A DNA stretch of 64,000 bases from Neobacillus bataviensis (GTDB taxonomy: Bacteria > Bacillota > Bacilli > Bacillales_B > DSM-18226): the NCBI RefSeq assembly GCF_019969725.1, contig NZ_JAHXYW010000011.1:1-64000 (forward strand), written 5' to 3'. The notes under the pieces were generated by a model. That model was not told the origin of the DNA. It made no database searches and worked only from the letters and a program-made list of their open reading frames with translations. Below, piece by piece: positions 44,614 through 52,825 of the stretch. A program made the translations under genes and the position numbers. Position 1 is the stretch's first letter. The number at the start of each line of letters is the position of its first letter.

Positions 44614-46325
44614 CACAGCTGCCTCCTTTTCGGCCATTTAATCCTAAAAATTGTCTTTATTCCTACTACAGATTCAATAGATAAGCCATACTCTGATCCA
44701 AAATGGAGCCTTACACGCTGATCGACATTATAAACGCCAATTCCTCTTCCTTTATCATCTGGATGTGCCGGGGCTAACAGTTTCGTTGCCGTTTCTTCAT
44801 TCATGCCCTTTCCATTATCCGTTAAGGTTAGTTCTAAATGGTCAGGTTTTTCGGATACCATGAGCTCGATTCTTCCCTGCCCGTCTTCAAAGGCATGGAA
44901 AAAGATATTTTCAAATAGCGGCTGCAGGGTCATTCTCGGGATCAAATCGTCCAAGCATTCAGAATCGATTTTTTCGATATATTCAAAGGTAGGTCCATAA
45001 CGAACCTCTTGAACTTTCAAATAATGCTTTATCGTCTCAAGTTCTTTTTTCAACGGAATTAACTCGTCCGAAAAATTTAAATTCTCATGGAGAACCTCTG
45101 TCAAATGATAGATCATTTCTTGAACCTCTTTTGTTCCTGACAGCCTAGCCTTCCATTGAATCGAGTTTAAGGTGTTAAATAATAAGTGCGGATTAATTTG
45201 ATAATGGAAAGCCCGCAGCTCCGCATGTCTTTTTAGCCGCTCTGTCTCGCTCATTTGCTCGATTAAGCCTTTAATTTGATTGACCATGTCATTGAAGCTT
45301 TGAGCCAATACCCCTAATTCATCCTTTGATGTAACCGCTATCTGGGTATTTAAATCCCCTTTACTTACTCGCTCCATCGAGAACTTCAGGCGTTTGATTC
45401 TTTTCGACAGCGGGACTGAAAGAAATACCGCCAGAATACAGACTAAGAGAATCGAAAATAAAATGGCCAATAATGTATATTGGTAGATGACATTGGAAGA
45501 TTGATAATAGTATTTTTGCGGTATCCGGACAACGATATCCCAGCCATAGGCTTCAAAATGATTATTCCAGACAATATCGGACTTTAATTTTTTAGGAGCG
45601 TTTTTTGTTTGATATACAACCTGATGCTTTCCATTTTTAAGAGTGATAGAGGCATGGAGTTTATTTTCTAAAAAGTTAATATAAGAAAACAATTCCTCTG
45701 CGTTTGTTTCGACCAACAGTTTACTTCCCTTTAATACACCAAACTGACTTTCAATCGGAAAAACAAGTCCCATAATCTTTTCATCTTTTCTTCCGGTATA
45801 ATAATGGTCAGAATTATAAAACCCGATCCACATGTCCCCCTCTTTTAGGCGATTCGCTTCTTTCCAGAAGGGCTTTTGAACGAGCTTATGAATATCAACA
45901 CGATCATTGCCATAATAGTAGCCTGTATTGGTGATTAAATAGATTCCCTTCGTATTAAACGTCTTATGTGCCTCTAAATACCTTTCAAAATTCTTATTTT
46001 CAATAAATCCCGCATACGTACGGGGGATTTCCTCTTTTAATATGACAAGGGTAGGATCTGATAAATAGTGGTTAATATCCTTTGAAATGACATACATTTG
46101 CTCAAAAGTATTTTCGATTTGTTTGTCGAGCTGGGAGACAGAAAACTTTTCATACTCGTTATATTGTTTATTTACGATTTCCGAGGATTTTTCATAGGAT
46201 AAATACCCAAAAAGCCCTAATGGAATTAAGGCTACCATCAGGAAAAACAACACCATTTTTGTACGAATGCTGCCAAAAGACAGCTTTTTCACCTTTAAAA
46301 CTATAATGTTTAGAAAATTTTTCAT
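44613..46325 (-). CDS. YesM-type sensor histidine kinase
   Basis: The protein has 570 residues. Two membrane segments (about 20-42 and 290-310) bracket an extracellular sensor domain. A HAMP linker ('SKGDLNTQIAVTSKDELGVL') follows, then a His_kinase domain with phospho-acceptor in 'RAFHYQINPHLLFNTLNS' and an ATPase ('TLTDNGKGMNEE', 'GRGIGVYNV'). Such kinases sense extracellular carbohydrates, often with a binding protein. The ATG at 46325 fits AAGGTGA; the GTG at 46334 lies within that site. Confidence 0.92.
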   Translation of the reverse strand: MKNFLNIIVLKVKKLSFGSIRTKMVLFFLMVALIPLGLFGYLSYEKSSEIVNKQYNEYEKFSVSQLDKQIENTFEQMYVISKDINHYLSDPTLVILKEEIPRTYAGFIENKNFERYLEAHKTFNTKGIYLITNTGYYYGNDRVDIHKLVQKPFWKEANRLKEGDMWIGFYNSDHYYTGRKDEKIMGLVFPIESQFGVLKGSKLLVETNAEELFSYINFLENKLHASITLKNGKHQVVYQTKNAPKKLKSDIVWNNHFEAYGWDIVVRIPQKYYYQSSNVIYQYTLLAILFSILLVCILAVFLSVPLSKRIKRLKFSMERVSKGDLNTQIAVTSKDELGVLAQSFNDMVNQIKGLIEQMSETERLKRHAELRAFHYQINPHLLFNTLNSIQWKARLSGTKEVQEMIYHLTEVLHENLNFSDELIPLKKELETIKHYLKVQEVRYGPTFEYIEKIDSECLDDLIPRMTLQPLFENIFFHAFEDGQGRIELMVSEKPDHLELTLTDNGKGMNEETATKLLAPAHPDDKGRGIGVYNVDQRVRLHFGSEYGLSIESVVGIKTIFRIKWPKRRQL

Positions 46326-46416
46326 CGGAATCACCTTGAGGTTTCTTTAAACCTAATAATATCAAAAACATTAAAAATAGAGTGAAAATATTATTGTGGA
46401 AAAAAAGGGGAAATAG

Positions 46417-46457
46417 AAAAAGTGAAACAGAAGGACGAACCCTTCCATTTCACTTTT
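46417..46457 (-). terminator. Terminator of the LivJ-type gene
   Basis: On the minus strand AAAAGTGAAA...GGAAGG pairs with CCTTC...TTTCACTTTT across a short loop (46457-46417), with T-rich sequence after it. It follows the stop at 46467. Confidence 0.75.
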
Positions 46458-46466
46458 CACGTTTCT

Positions 46467-47639
46467 TTAAGGATTAACTTTTGTGTTAAATACTTGTTTG
46501 CCGTCTTTATATTCTAAAACTGTTGCTGATTTTACTGGGTTATGATTTTTATCGATTGTTACAACACCGGTAACTAGAGATAAGTCTTTTGTTGCTGCTA
46601 AAGCATCTTTGATTTTAGCTGTATCTGTGCTGCCTGCACGCTTGATGGCATCTGCTAATAGATAAACAGTATCATAGCCTAGAGCGTTGAACGCATTTGG
46701 TGCTTCGCCATTGTACTTTTCTTTGAAGGTAGTAACGAAATCTTGAATCTTCTTATCTGGGTCTTCAGAAGAATAGTGGTTTGTGATGAATGTGTTATTT
46801 AATGCATCAGCACCAGCTAATTCTACTAGCTTTGGAGAATCCCAGCCATCTGCACCCATTAACGGAACATTAAGACCAAGTTCACGAGCCTGCTTAATGA
46901 TTAAGCCCACTTCTTCATAGTACCCTGGAATAAAGACGAATTCCGGATTCTTGGATTTGATACGAGTTAATGTAGCACGGAAGTCTGTGTCCTTCGCAAC
47001 ATAAGCTTCTTCTGCTACAACCTTGCCGCCTTCTTTTTCAAATGTTTCTTTGAAAGAAGCTGCCAGCCCTTTAGCATAGTCACTCGCACTGTCAGCAAAA
47101 ATAGCTACATTTTTAACCTTTAATTCTTTCGCCGCAAAGTTAGCAGCTACTGTTCCTTGGAATGGATCAATGAAAGAAGTACGGAAAACGTATTCGTTTA
47201 ATTTCCCTTTATCTGTCACCGTTACATTTGGGCTTGTCCCAGATGGAGTTAATAGAACTGTTTTTGTATCGTTCGCAATCTGCGCCTGTGCCACTGTATC
47301 GCCGCTTGTTGCAGCACCAATAATTGCAGTTACTTTGTCCTGGCTTGTTAGTTTCACTGCGCCGTTTGTTGCTTCGGCTGCTTCTGATTTATTATCTACC
47401 TTGACAAGATCTATCTTTTTGCCATCTACTCCGCCTTTTTTGTTGATTTCAGCAACGGCAATATCTATTCCTTTTTTCAGTGACTCCCCGTAAGAAGCAA
47501 CACCGCCTGAAAGCTCTAAGTTTACACCAACTTTTATTGTTTTGCCCCCCCCTGCATTTTCCTTTGGAGCGGAACAACCTGCTAATACACCGGCCAATAA
47601 TGCTGAGGCCATAAACGTCTTAGCCCATTTTTTCTTCAT
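46467..47639 (-). CDS. Branched-chain amino acid ABC transporter binding lipoprotein (LivJ-like)
   Basis: The protein has 390 residues. The lipobox 'LAGCS' (Cys near 22) leads into a type-I periplasmic binding fold: 'KVGVNLELSGGVASYGES', 'AIIGAATSGDTVAQ', 'FRTSFIDPFQG', 'FIPGYYEEVGLIIKQ', 'GADGWDSP'. Receptors of this family bind branched-chain or other amino acids. ATG 47639 follows AAGGAGGAG; an earlier in-frame start lacks a site. No permease or ATPase genes adjoin, so it works with components elsewhere. Confidence 0.9.
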   Translation of the reverse strand: MKKKWAKTFMASALLAGVLAGCSAPKENAGGGKTIKVGVNLELSGGVASYGESLKKGIDIAVAEINKKGGVDGKKIDLVKVDNKSEAAEATNGAVKLTSQDKVTAIIGAATSGDTVAQAQIANDTKTVLLTPSGTSPNVTVTDKGKLNEYVFRTSFIDPFQGTVAANFAAKELKVKNVAIFADSASDYAKGLAASFKETFEKEGGKVVAEEAYVAKDTDFRATLTRIKSKNPEFVFIPGYYEEVGLIIKQARELGLNVPLMGADGWDSPKLVELAGADALNNTFITNHYSSEDPDKKIQDFVTTFKEKYNGEAPNAFNALGYDTVYLLADAIKRAGSTDTAKIKDALAATKDLSLVTGVVTIDKNHNPVKSATVLEYKDGKQVFNTKVNP

Positions 47640-47982
47640 GTATGACTCCTCCTTATCTGATTTTTCTGACAAAACAAATCGTGGTATAGTACCCTATCAT
47701 TTTATAAATATTTTTGTTTAGTCAATTTACTTAATCTATAAATAGTATTCTAGTACAAGTTATTACTTTCGTCTAGTATATTATTTTATTTATTTAAATA
47801 TTTCTGAAATTATTGATTTATCTGTTATTTTGGTAGCGTTTTCATTTGGAATTGCTATATAGAAATCATATCAGTCAGGGATTTCCATTTATTCAAAAAA
47901 CACCAAGCCTATTTCTAAAATAATAGTTTCATTATGTAACGTTATCGAATAGAAGCGTTTTTATTATTGCATAACACAGAAA
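47640..47982. other. AT-rich gene-free intergenic region
   Basis: No coding frame with a ribosome site is seen on either strand. It must hold the promoter of the LivJ-type gene on the minus strand. TGAAAACGCTACCA (minus strand, 47844-47831) differs from the CcpA cre consensus at one position, but lies about 190 bp from the start codon, so its relevance is uncertain. Confidence 0.5.
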
Positions 47983-48007
47983 ACCCGCTGAATTAGATTC
48001 AGCGGGC
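47983..48007 (-). terminator. Terminator of the glyoxalase-like gene
   Basis: On the minus strand GCCCGCTGAATC and the mirrored ATTCAGCGGGTTT form a 10-bp stem (CCCGCTGAAT/ATTCAGCGGG) with a short loop and TTTT after it, just past the stop at 48021. Confidence 0.8.
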
Positions 48008-48020
48008 TTCCTACCTTAAA

Positions 48021-48833
48021 TTATTGAAAACTCAAATATCCATCTAGCTTTTTAAAAAAGCGACTCTGATTCGTTCCAAGGAGGTTTACCAAAAATGGTG
48101 TTTCCCCTTTTTCTTTTAACACCTCTTCTACATAACCTTCTCCTATAGGCGTACAGAACAACAGATTTGTTCCAGACAATTCGATTTTTCTGCATCTGGC
48201 ATTTAATTCTTGGTCAATAAACTCGGCACCTGGGTGAAGGTCCAGCATCCGCCCCCACGTTTTCATCGTTTGTTCTAAATCCCGGACGGCAAAACCGACG
48301 TCCGCAAATTTTGGCTGTCCCAGGCTATGATTTCCGATTAAACCTTGCTTCTCTAATTCGGACATTCTCTGTTCATCCGACTTTTCCCATTGAATAAAAA
48401 AGGGAAGAGCAAGCTCATTGCCGGTGATTTCCGGGAACAGCAGTGACCATTTAATGATTTCACCATCTGCCCGAGCTCTTTCTCCTGGGATTGGGCCATA
48501 AACTGAAAACCCATCCGCTTTCAGCTTTATTGCTAATTTCTCAATGCTATCGGTACGAATAGCTATTCTAGCAGGACCCTCCCCGCTTGCTTTTGGCAGT
48601 TGTTCGACGATATGGGTAATCAACCTGTTTTCATCATGTTTTTCAGCAATCGATTCATTTTCAATCCCTAAAAACTCGATATAGCTTAAGCCAAAATAGC
48701 TAAGCGTATTATAGGTCCCCCATTTTTCATGCCGGCCGCCATTCGCTGCGTGAATTCCCATTTGTTCAAGAATAGGAATCGCTTCTTCAGGCTTCTTAGA
48801 AAACCAGACTAGATGATCAAAAGAGAATTTCAT
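48021..48833 (-). CDS. Glyoxalase-like (VOC superfamily) protein
   Basis: The protein has 270 residues. It begins 'FSFDHLVWF', the usual first metal-site strand of VOC folds. A second module begins 'FADVGFAVRDLEQTMKTWGRML' near 175. The arrangement fits the glyoxalase_3-type proteins of Bacillus with no assigned reaction. It stands just downstream of the frameshifted GNAT gene (17 bases). Start ATG 48833 is preceded by AGAAGGTGC. Confidence 0.75.
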   Translation of the reverse strand: MKFSFDHLVWFSKKPEEAIPILEQMGIHAANGGRHEKWGTYNTLSYFGLSYIEFLGIENESIAEKHDENRLITHIVEQLPKASGEGPARIAIRTDSIEKLAIKLKADGFSVYGPIPGERARADGEIIKWSLLFPEITGNELALPFFIQWEKSDEQRMSELEKQGLIGNHSLGQPKFADVGFAVRDLEQTMKTWGRMLDLHPGAEFIDQELNARCRKIELSGTNLLFCTPIGEGYVEEVLKEKGETPFLVNLLGTNQSRFFKKLDGYLSFQ

Positions 48834-48850
48834 TGCTTATTGCACCTTCT

Positions 48851-49278
48851 TTATTTTTCTAATTCAAATTGATAGCAGGTTACACCCTCAACCTGTTTAA
48901 ACCCTTCCTGAATGTATAAGGCCTGTGTAATGGCTTATTTGCCAATGGGATAAAAATAAACACCTTATTTAATCCGCTAGTATGTTTTATAAGTGATTCT
49001 AGCAGCTGATCGTAGAGTTTTCGATCATCGATTTCTGAATGAAAAATACGAAAACGCGCCCTTTTGCCTCTTCGATTGTACTCATCCATTATCAGTGAGG
49101 CTGCGGCTCGGATCTCCCCTTGTTGGTTGGTCGCAATGTATGTAGGACTTTCGGAATCAGGCTCAAACTTTTTTAAATGCTCATCATATAAAAAGGAATC
49201 ATCGACTTCTTTTCTATGCCTCTTACAGTATTCAACGAAATCCTTTACTCTGGCACTTTGCAAGGCTTCTATTTTCAT
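48851..49278 (-). pseudogene. GNAT-like acetyltransferase with a frameshift near its C-terminus
   Basis: The frame from ATG 49278 (site GAGGGGC) runs 132 codons to 48880 and ends in an unlikely basic tail ('HRPYTFRKGLNRLRV'). Reading the +1 frame from about 48940 gives 'AITQALYIQEGFKQVEGV' and 'YQFELEK', a typical GNAT C-terminus, ending TAA at 48851. Restoring one A in AATAAGCC (about 48935-48941) joins both parts into about 142 residues. It is therefore either a recent single-base deletion or a sequence error. Upstream, 'SPTYIATNQQGEIRAAASLIMDEY' fits the GNAT core. Confidence 0.75.
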
Positions 49279-49364
49279 TTGCCCCTCACCCCTTTTATCG
49301 TTAAGCCATCACCATTTTATCACGAATGAATTTTATCAAAAACACTAAAAATTGCGAATAAAGA

Positions 49365-49386
49365 TGGAGCGTGAATACACGCTCCA
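49365..49386 (-). terminator. Terminator of the alpha-galactosidase gene
   Basis: TGGAGCGTG (49365-49373) and CACGCTCCA (49378-49386) form a perfect 9-bp stem with a 4-base loop, followed on the minus strand by TCTTTATT. Confidence 0.8.
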
Positions 49387-49391
49387 TTCGA

Positions 49392-51578
49392 TTAGGAGAC
49401 TATGAGCTGAAATATAAAGGAAGCATAATCATGTTTAATCAATGGAAGTCTGATGCCAATTTTCATTAGTTCATCACCAGAGTATTCGTTCAAGCCTTCG
49501 TCTATTCTGTATTTCATCGACGGATGAAGTCCGGACAGTTTAAGACGCATAAAGGGCGGGTTCGGTTCTGCCAGTGTTTTGTAGTAAAAAACAACCGCCT
49601 TTTTCTTATTTGGTGCTACATACATCCATGCTGTATCCATTCCTTCGAATGGACTTAACAGCCTGAACAGGTCGCCAAAGCAAACGAGATCTTTGATTTG
49701 ATGATAGAGTTTGATTTGCTCGGTAACGACCTGTTTATCAGGGCTGCTAAGCTTATCTATATTTAATTCAAAGCCAAAATTGGCGGCCATGGCCACATGG
49801 CATCTCATTGTTAATGGAGTTACTCTGCCTACCTGGTGGTTCGGGACATCGGAAACATGGGCCCCCATTGTAATCGCTGGGTAGACAATGCTTGTTCCAT
49901 ATTGGATTTTTAACCTTTCGACAGCATCGGTATCATCACTCGTCCAGGTTTGCGGCATGTAATAGAGCATGCCCGGATCAAAGCGTCCGCCGCCGCCGGA
50001 GCAGCTTTCAAATAAAATATGTGGAAAACGCGTTGTCAATGTTTCTAGTATCCGATACAGCCCAAGCATATAGCGGTGGGCTGTTTCCTGCTGTCTTTCA
50101 GGTGGCAGTCCAGCTGAGCCCACTTCGGTCATGTTTCGGTTCATGTCCCATTTCACATACGAAATACGTGCACTGGTGAAAATGTTGGTGAGTATTTCAA
50201 TTATATAATCGCATACATCTGCCCTGCTTAAATCTAAGATTAGCTGATTTCTTGAAAGTGTTCGGTTCCGTCCTGTCACATGTAGACACCAATCGGGGTG
50301 TTTCCGATATAAATCACTATCAGGCGAAACCATTTCCGGCTCTACCCATAGGCCGAATTTCATTCCCTTTTTTATGACATAATCAGCAAGTCCAGCTAAA
50401 CCATTAGGCAGTTTTTTCTGATAAACCTGCCAATCGCCGAGCGAGGTCTTATCATTGTCACGATGCCCAAACCAGCCGTCATCGAGGACAAACAGTTCGA
50501 TTCCAAGTTCTCTTCCGGCATCAGCAATTACCTTTAATTTTTTTTCGTTAAATTGAAAATAGGTAGCCTCCCAGTTGTTGATGAGAATCGGGCGTATTTT
50601 ATCGCGGTAAACGCCGCGGCATACTCTTGTGCGCATTAATTTATGACAGGTTCGCGACATTCCGCCAAGGCCCTCTGAAGAATAAACCATTATTGCTTCT
50701 GGTGTTTGGAAAGCTTCTCCTGGGTTTAACCGCCATTGAAAATTAAAGGGGTTAATGCCGATGGATAGTCTCGTGGTTTGAAATGGGTCTACTTCAATGG
50801 AGGCTTGGAAATTCCCGCTGTAAACCAGGCTGAAGCCATAAACTTCCCCCTGCTCCTCGTCGGCGTTTTTGGAAAGTAGGGCAACAAAAGGGTTATGCTG
50901 GTGGCTGCTCGCCCCTCTTGACGAGGAAATGGATTGAATTCCATGGGTTAATGACTTTCGCTCGATATGACGCTCGCGTCCCCATGTTCCATATAGATGG
51001 AGCCAGTCCCAATTCGATTGATGGAAATCGACTGACATGCTCATACATTTCAAGATTTCAACTTTCTGGGTGCCAAGGTGTTCAAACGAAACCGATCTAG
51101 TGACCACATCAAGGTCGCGGTAAATCGAATAATGGAGATTCATCCCCACTCCTTGCATGGAATCTACCAAGTTGATAATTAGAGTTTCCGCCTCAGACTC
51201 ATCTTCGATATATGCTTGCGGCAGTCCCTTTAGTCTCGGTTTCCCTTGAATGATCTCATGTGAATCATAGACAAATTCCGTAACAGTAGAACCATCTGCT
51301 GTACGAAGCTGGTATGCTGGTGTCCTGAAATCTCCGTTACCAGACGCTGGATATTCCTGTGGCAGGGTGTCGAGTGAAAATGCCGGTTTACTTGGTTCTG
51401 TTGTTGGCGAAAATGCCCTGCCTTTATATTGAAGGATGGAAGATGGCTGCAGCACCTGCACCCGCTTACCCCAGTATAAATGTGCCGGATACTTTCCATG
51501 AACAATTTGAATGAGATAGCTTATCTTGTTATTGTATAAATGGAAGATTCCTTCCTTTTCATTCCAAGTGATTGGCAA
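49392..51578 (-). CDS. Alpha-galactosidase, GH36
   Basis: The protein has 728 residues, as for AgaA/AgaN/RafA-type enzymes. An N-terminal beta-sandwich (to about 330) precedes a TIM barrel with 'ILINNWEATYFQFNEKK', 'FVLDDGWFGHRDND', nucleophile Asp in 'YVKWDMNRNMTE' and acid/base Asp in 'TWTSDDTDAVERL'; 'ESCSGGGGRFD' lies between. It cleaves alpha-1,6-galactosides such as melibiose and raffinose. TTG 51578 has AGGAGGG about 10 bases upstream. It is monocistronic, but could share substrates with the galactoside operon. Confidence 0.93.
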   Translation of the reverse strand: MPITWNEKEGIFHLYNNKISYLIQIVHGKYPAHLYWGKRVQVLQPSSILQYKGRAFSPTTEPSKPAFSLDTLPQEYPASGNGDFRTPAYQLRTADGSTVTEFVYDSHEIIQGKPRLKGLPQAYIEDESEAETLIINLVDSMQGVGMNLHYSIYRDLDVVTRSVSFEHLGTQKVEILKCMSMSVDFHQSNWDWLHLYGTWGRERHIERKSLTHGIQSISSSRGASSHQHNPFVALLSKNADEEQGEVYGFSLVYSGNFQASIEVDPFQTTRLSIGINPFNFQWRLNPGEAFQTPEAIMVYSSEGLGGMSRTCHKLMRTRVCRGVYRDKIRPILINNWEATYFQFNEKKLKVIADAGRELGIELFVLDDGWFGHRDNDKTSLGDWQVYQKKLPNGLAGLADYVIKKGMKFGLWVEPEMVSPDSDLYRKHPDWCLHVTGRNRTLSRNQLILDLSRADVCDYIIEILTNIFTSARISYVKWDMNRNMTEVGSAGLPPERQQETAHRYMLGLYRILETLTTRFPHILFESCSGGGGRFDPGMLYYMPQTWTSDDTDAVERLKIQYGTSIVYPAITMGAHVSDVPNHQVGRVTPLTMRCHVAMAANFGFELNIDKLSSPDKQVVTEQIKLYHQIKDLVCFGDLFRLLSPFEGMDTAWMYVAPNKKKAVVFYYKTLAEPNPPFMRLKLSGLHPSMKYRIDEGLNEYSGDELMKIGIRLPLIKHDYASFIFQLIVS

Positions 51579-51690
51579 TCGGCTTTTTCCCTCCTATTGT
51601 TAATTTATATTTAAAACAATGTAATATTATCTGTTTATGTTACCTGCTTTTTGTATATGCTATGTTCGATATGAATTTGGAGGTGTTTTT

Positions 51691-51933
51691 ATGTCAGAAC
51701 TAGAGCCAGTGGAATATGAAACAGGAACTGCCGTGCGTGATTATGACATTATTGAGGTTACCCAAACGGCAATGGGCTATGAAGTGCTGCTGGATATTAA
51801 CTTAGACAGCGGTTATTCATTAACCGGCACAAAGTTGGAAATTACGCATGAGGATTTACAGGGATATGAGACGAATGAAGTGGAAGAAGGCATTAAATAT
51901 GCGCTAGGGTTTTTTGGGCATTTATCTCATTAA
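51691..51933 (+). CDS. Conserved-looking hypothetical protein (80 residues)
   Basis: The ATG at 51691 follows TTTGGAGGTG; an upstream in-frame ATG at 51637 lacks a site. The product is acidic with no membrane segment ('LEPVEYETGTAVRDYDIIEVTQ', 'VEEGIKYALGFFGHL'). Alternating strand-like segments suggest a small beta-rich fold. I do not recognise a family. It diverges from the alpha-galactosidase gene and ends in a palindromic terminator. Confidence 0.6.
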   Translation: MSELEPVEYETGTAVRDYDIIEVTQTAMGYEVLLDINLDSGYSLTGTKLEITHEDLQGYETNEVEEGIKYALGFFGHLSH

Positions 51934-51935
51934 AA

Positions 51936-51966
51936 AAAAATGTAATCAAACGTTTGATTAGTTTTT
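51936..51966 (+). terminator. Palindromic terminator, TAATCAAACGTTTGATTA copy 2
   Basis: The 18-bp perfect palindrome (51943-51960) is followed by GTTTTTCT and preceded by nine A, just past the stop at 51933. Its core equals that at 2205-2222. Confidence 0.65.
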
Positions 51967-52009
51967 CTACAAACAAAAAACCGTTGTGTACCAAGGGTTT
52001 AAGTCTATT

Positions 52010-52027
52010 TAATCAAACGTTTGATTA
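52010..52027. repeat. Palindrome TAATCAAACGTTTGATTA copy 3
   Basis: This is an exact third copy of the 18-bp palindrome, four bases past the stop of the convergent NRDE gene and 67 bases from copy 2. It may terminate that gene, although T-runs on the minus strand are weak (TAAATAGACTT). Confidence 0.7.
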
Positions 52028-52031
52028 GTTC

Positions 52032-52787
52032 TTAAAGTTCAATTGTAAAGTGTTGGTCATTGACCTGACCATTTGTGAATACCCGCTCAATATACTTTAT
52101 TTCTTTATCTGACATTAGCATAATGGTAGAACTTCGAGTTCCATAATGCTCGCTTTTGATAAACAAAGGAGAGAGCATTCTTTCCAGATCTAATGGAACA
52201 CCTGTGTTTGGTAGAAGTTCATCAGAGGCCGCTTCGGAATATTGTAGAAGCGCAAAGAGATTTTCAACCATATCCTCTTGCTTTCCACCGATAATTTTTG
52301 ATAAGCCATCCTTACCTATCTTAACTTTAGGCCACACGGTATCTAGTAAATGATTGCTGACACCATAAATACCAGGCTCTAGCTTTTGGAGCTCCTGCCC
52401 AATATTTGAATAATAATAGAGCTCATCAGCGTCTCCTGCTAGTAAGTTATAGCCGGGATACTGGGCATTGTTTTCCGCAAGCATTGCCATATAGTTCTCT
52501 AGAACACCATCGTATTTGAGAGCATCTGCTACCAATTCACCTCGAGATCGTTTTCCCTCAGTTAACTCTTTGGGGTTGCGATAATTGGTTAAAGCAGCGA
52601 AACGACCTTGATCGGTCACTCCCATCCACGTTCCCATCTTTTCTAAATCCCTTCCGGCAAGAATTTCCGGGCTATCCTCCCAAAAATGAGCCGGTGCAGT
52701 AGGCCGATTATAAAACTCATCTCGATTTGCCGCCACAATCAACTTATATTCCGGATGAACATTGTAAGCAAACAAAATTAAACACAT
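52032..52787 (-). CDS. NRDE-family (TANGO2-like) protein
   Basis: The protein has 251 residues. It starts 'MCLILFAY', giving a Cys at position 2 like N-terminal nucleophile enzymes, and carries the signature 'VAANRDEFYNRPT' near 18-30. 'GRDLEKMGTWMGVTDQGRFAALTNYR' completes the family pattern. Members are linked to Golgi and heme trafficking in eukaryotes; the bacterial role is not settled. ATG 52787 is chosen by the conserved MCL start; an in-frame TTG lies two codons before it. Ribosome site is weak (AAAGG 13 bases away). Confidence 0.88.
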   Translation of the reverse strand: MCLILFAYNVHPEYKLIVAANRDEFYNRPTAPAHFWEDSPEILAGRDLEKMGTWMGVTDQGRFAALTNYRNPKELTEGKRSRGELVADALKYDGVLENYMAMLAENNAQYPGYNLLAGDADELYYYSNIGQELQKLEPGIYGVSNHLLDTVWPKVKIGKDGLSKIIGGKQEDMVENLFALLQYSEAASDELLPNTGVPLDLERMLSPLFIKSEHYGTRSSTIMLMSDKEIKYIERVFTNGQVNDQHFTIEL

Positions 52788-52825
52788 TAACAACCACAGC
52801 CTTTATGTCAATTTTACAAAAAAAC

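Noticed and set aside
47831..47844. Cre-like site TGAAAACGCTACCA on the minus strand
   Set aside because: One mismatch and about 190 bp upstream of the nearest start; too weak to list as a CcpA site.
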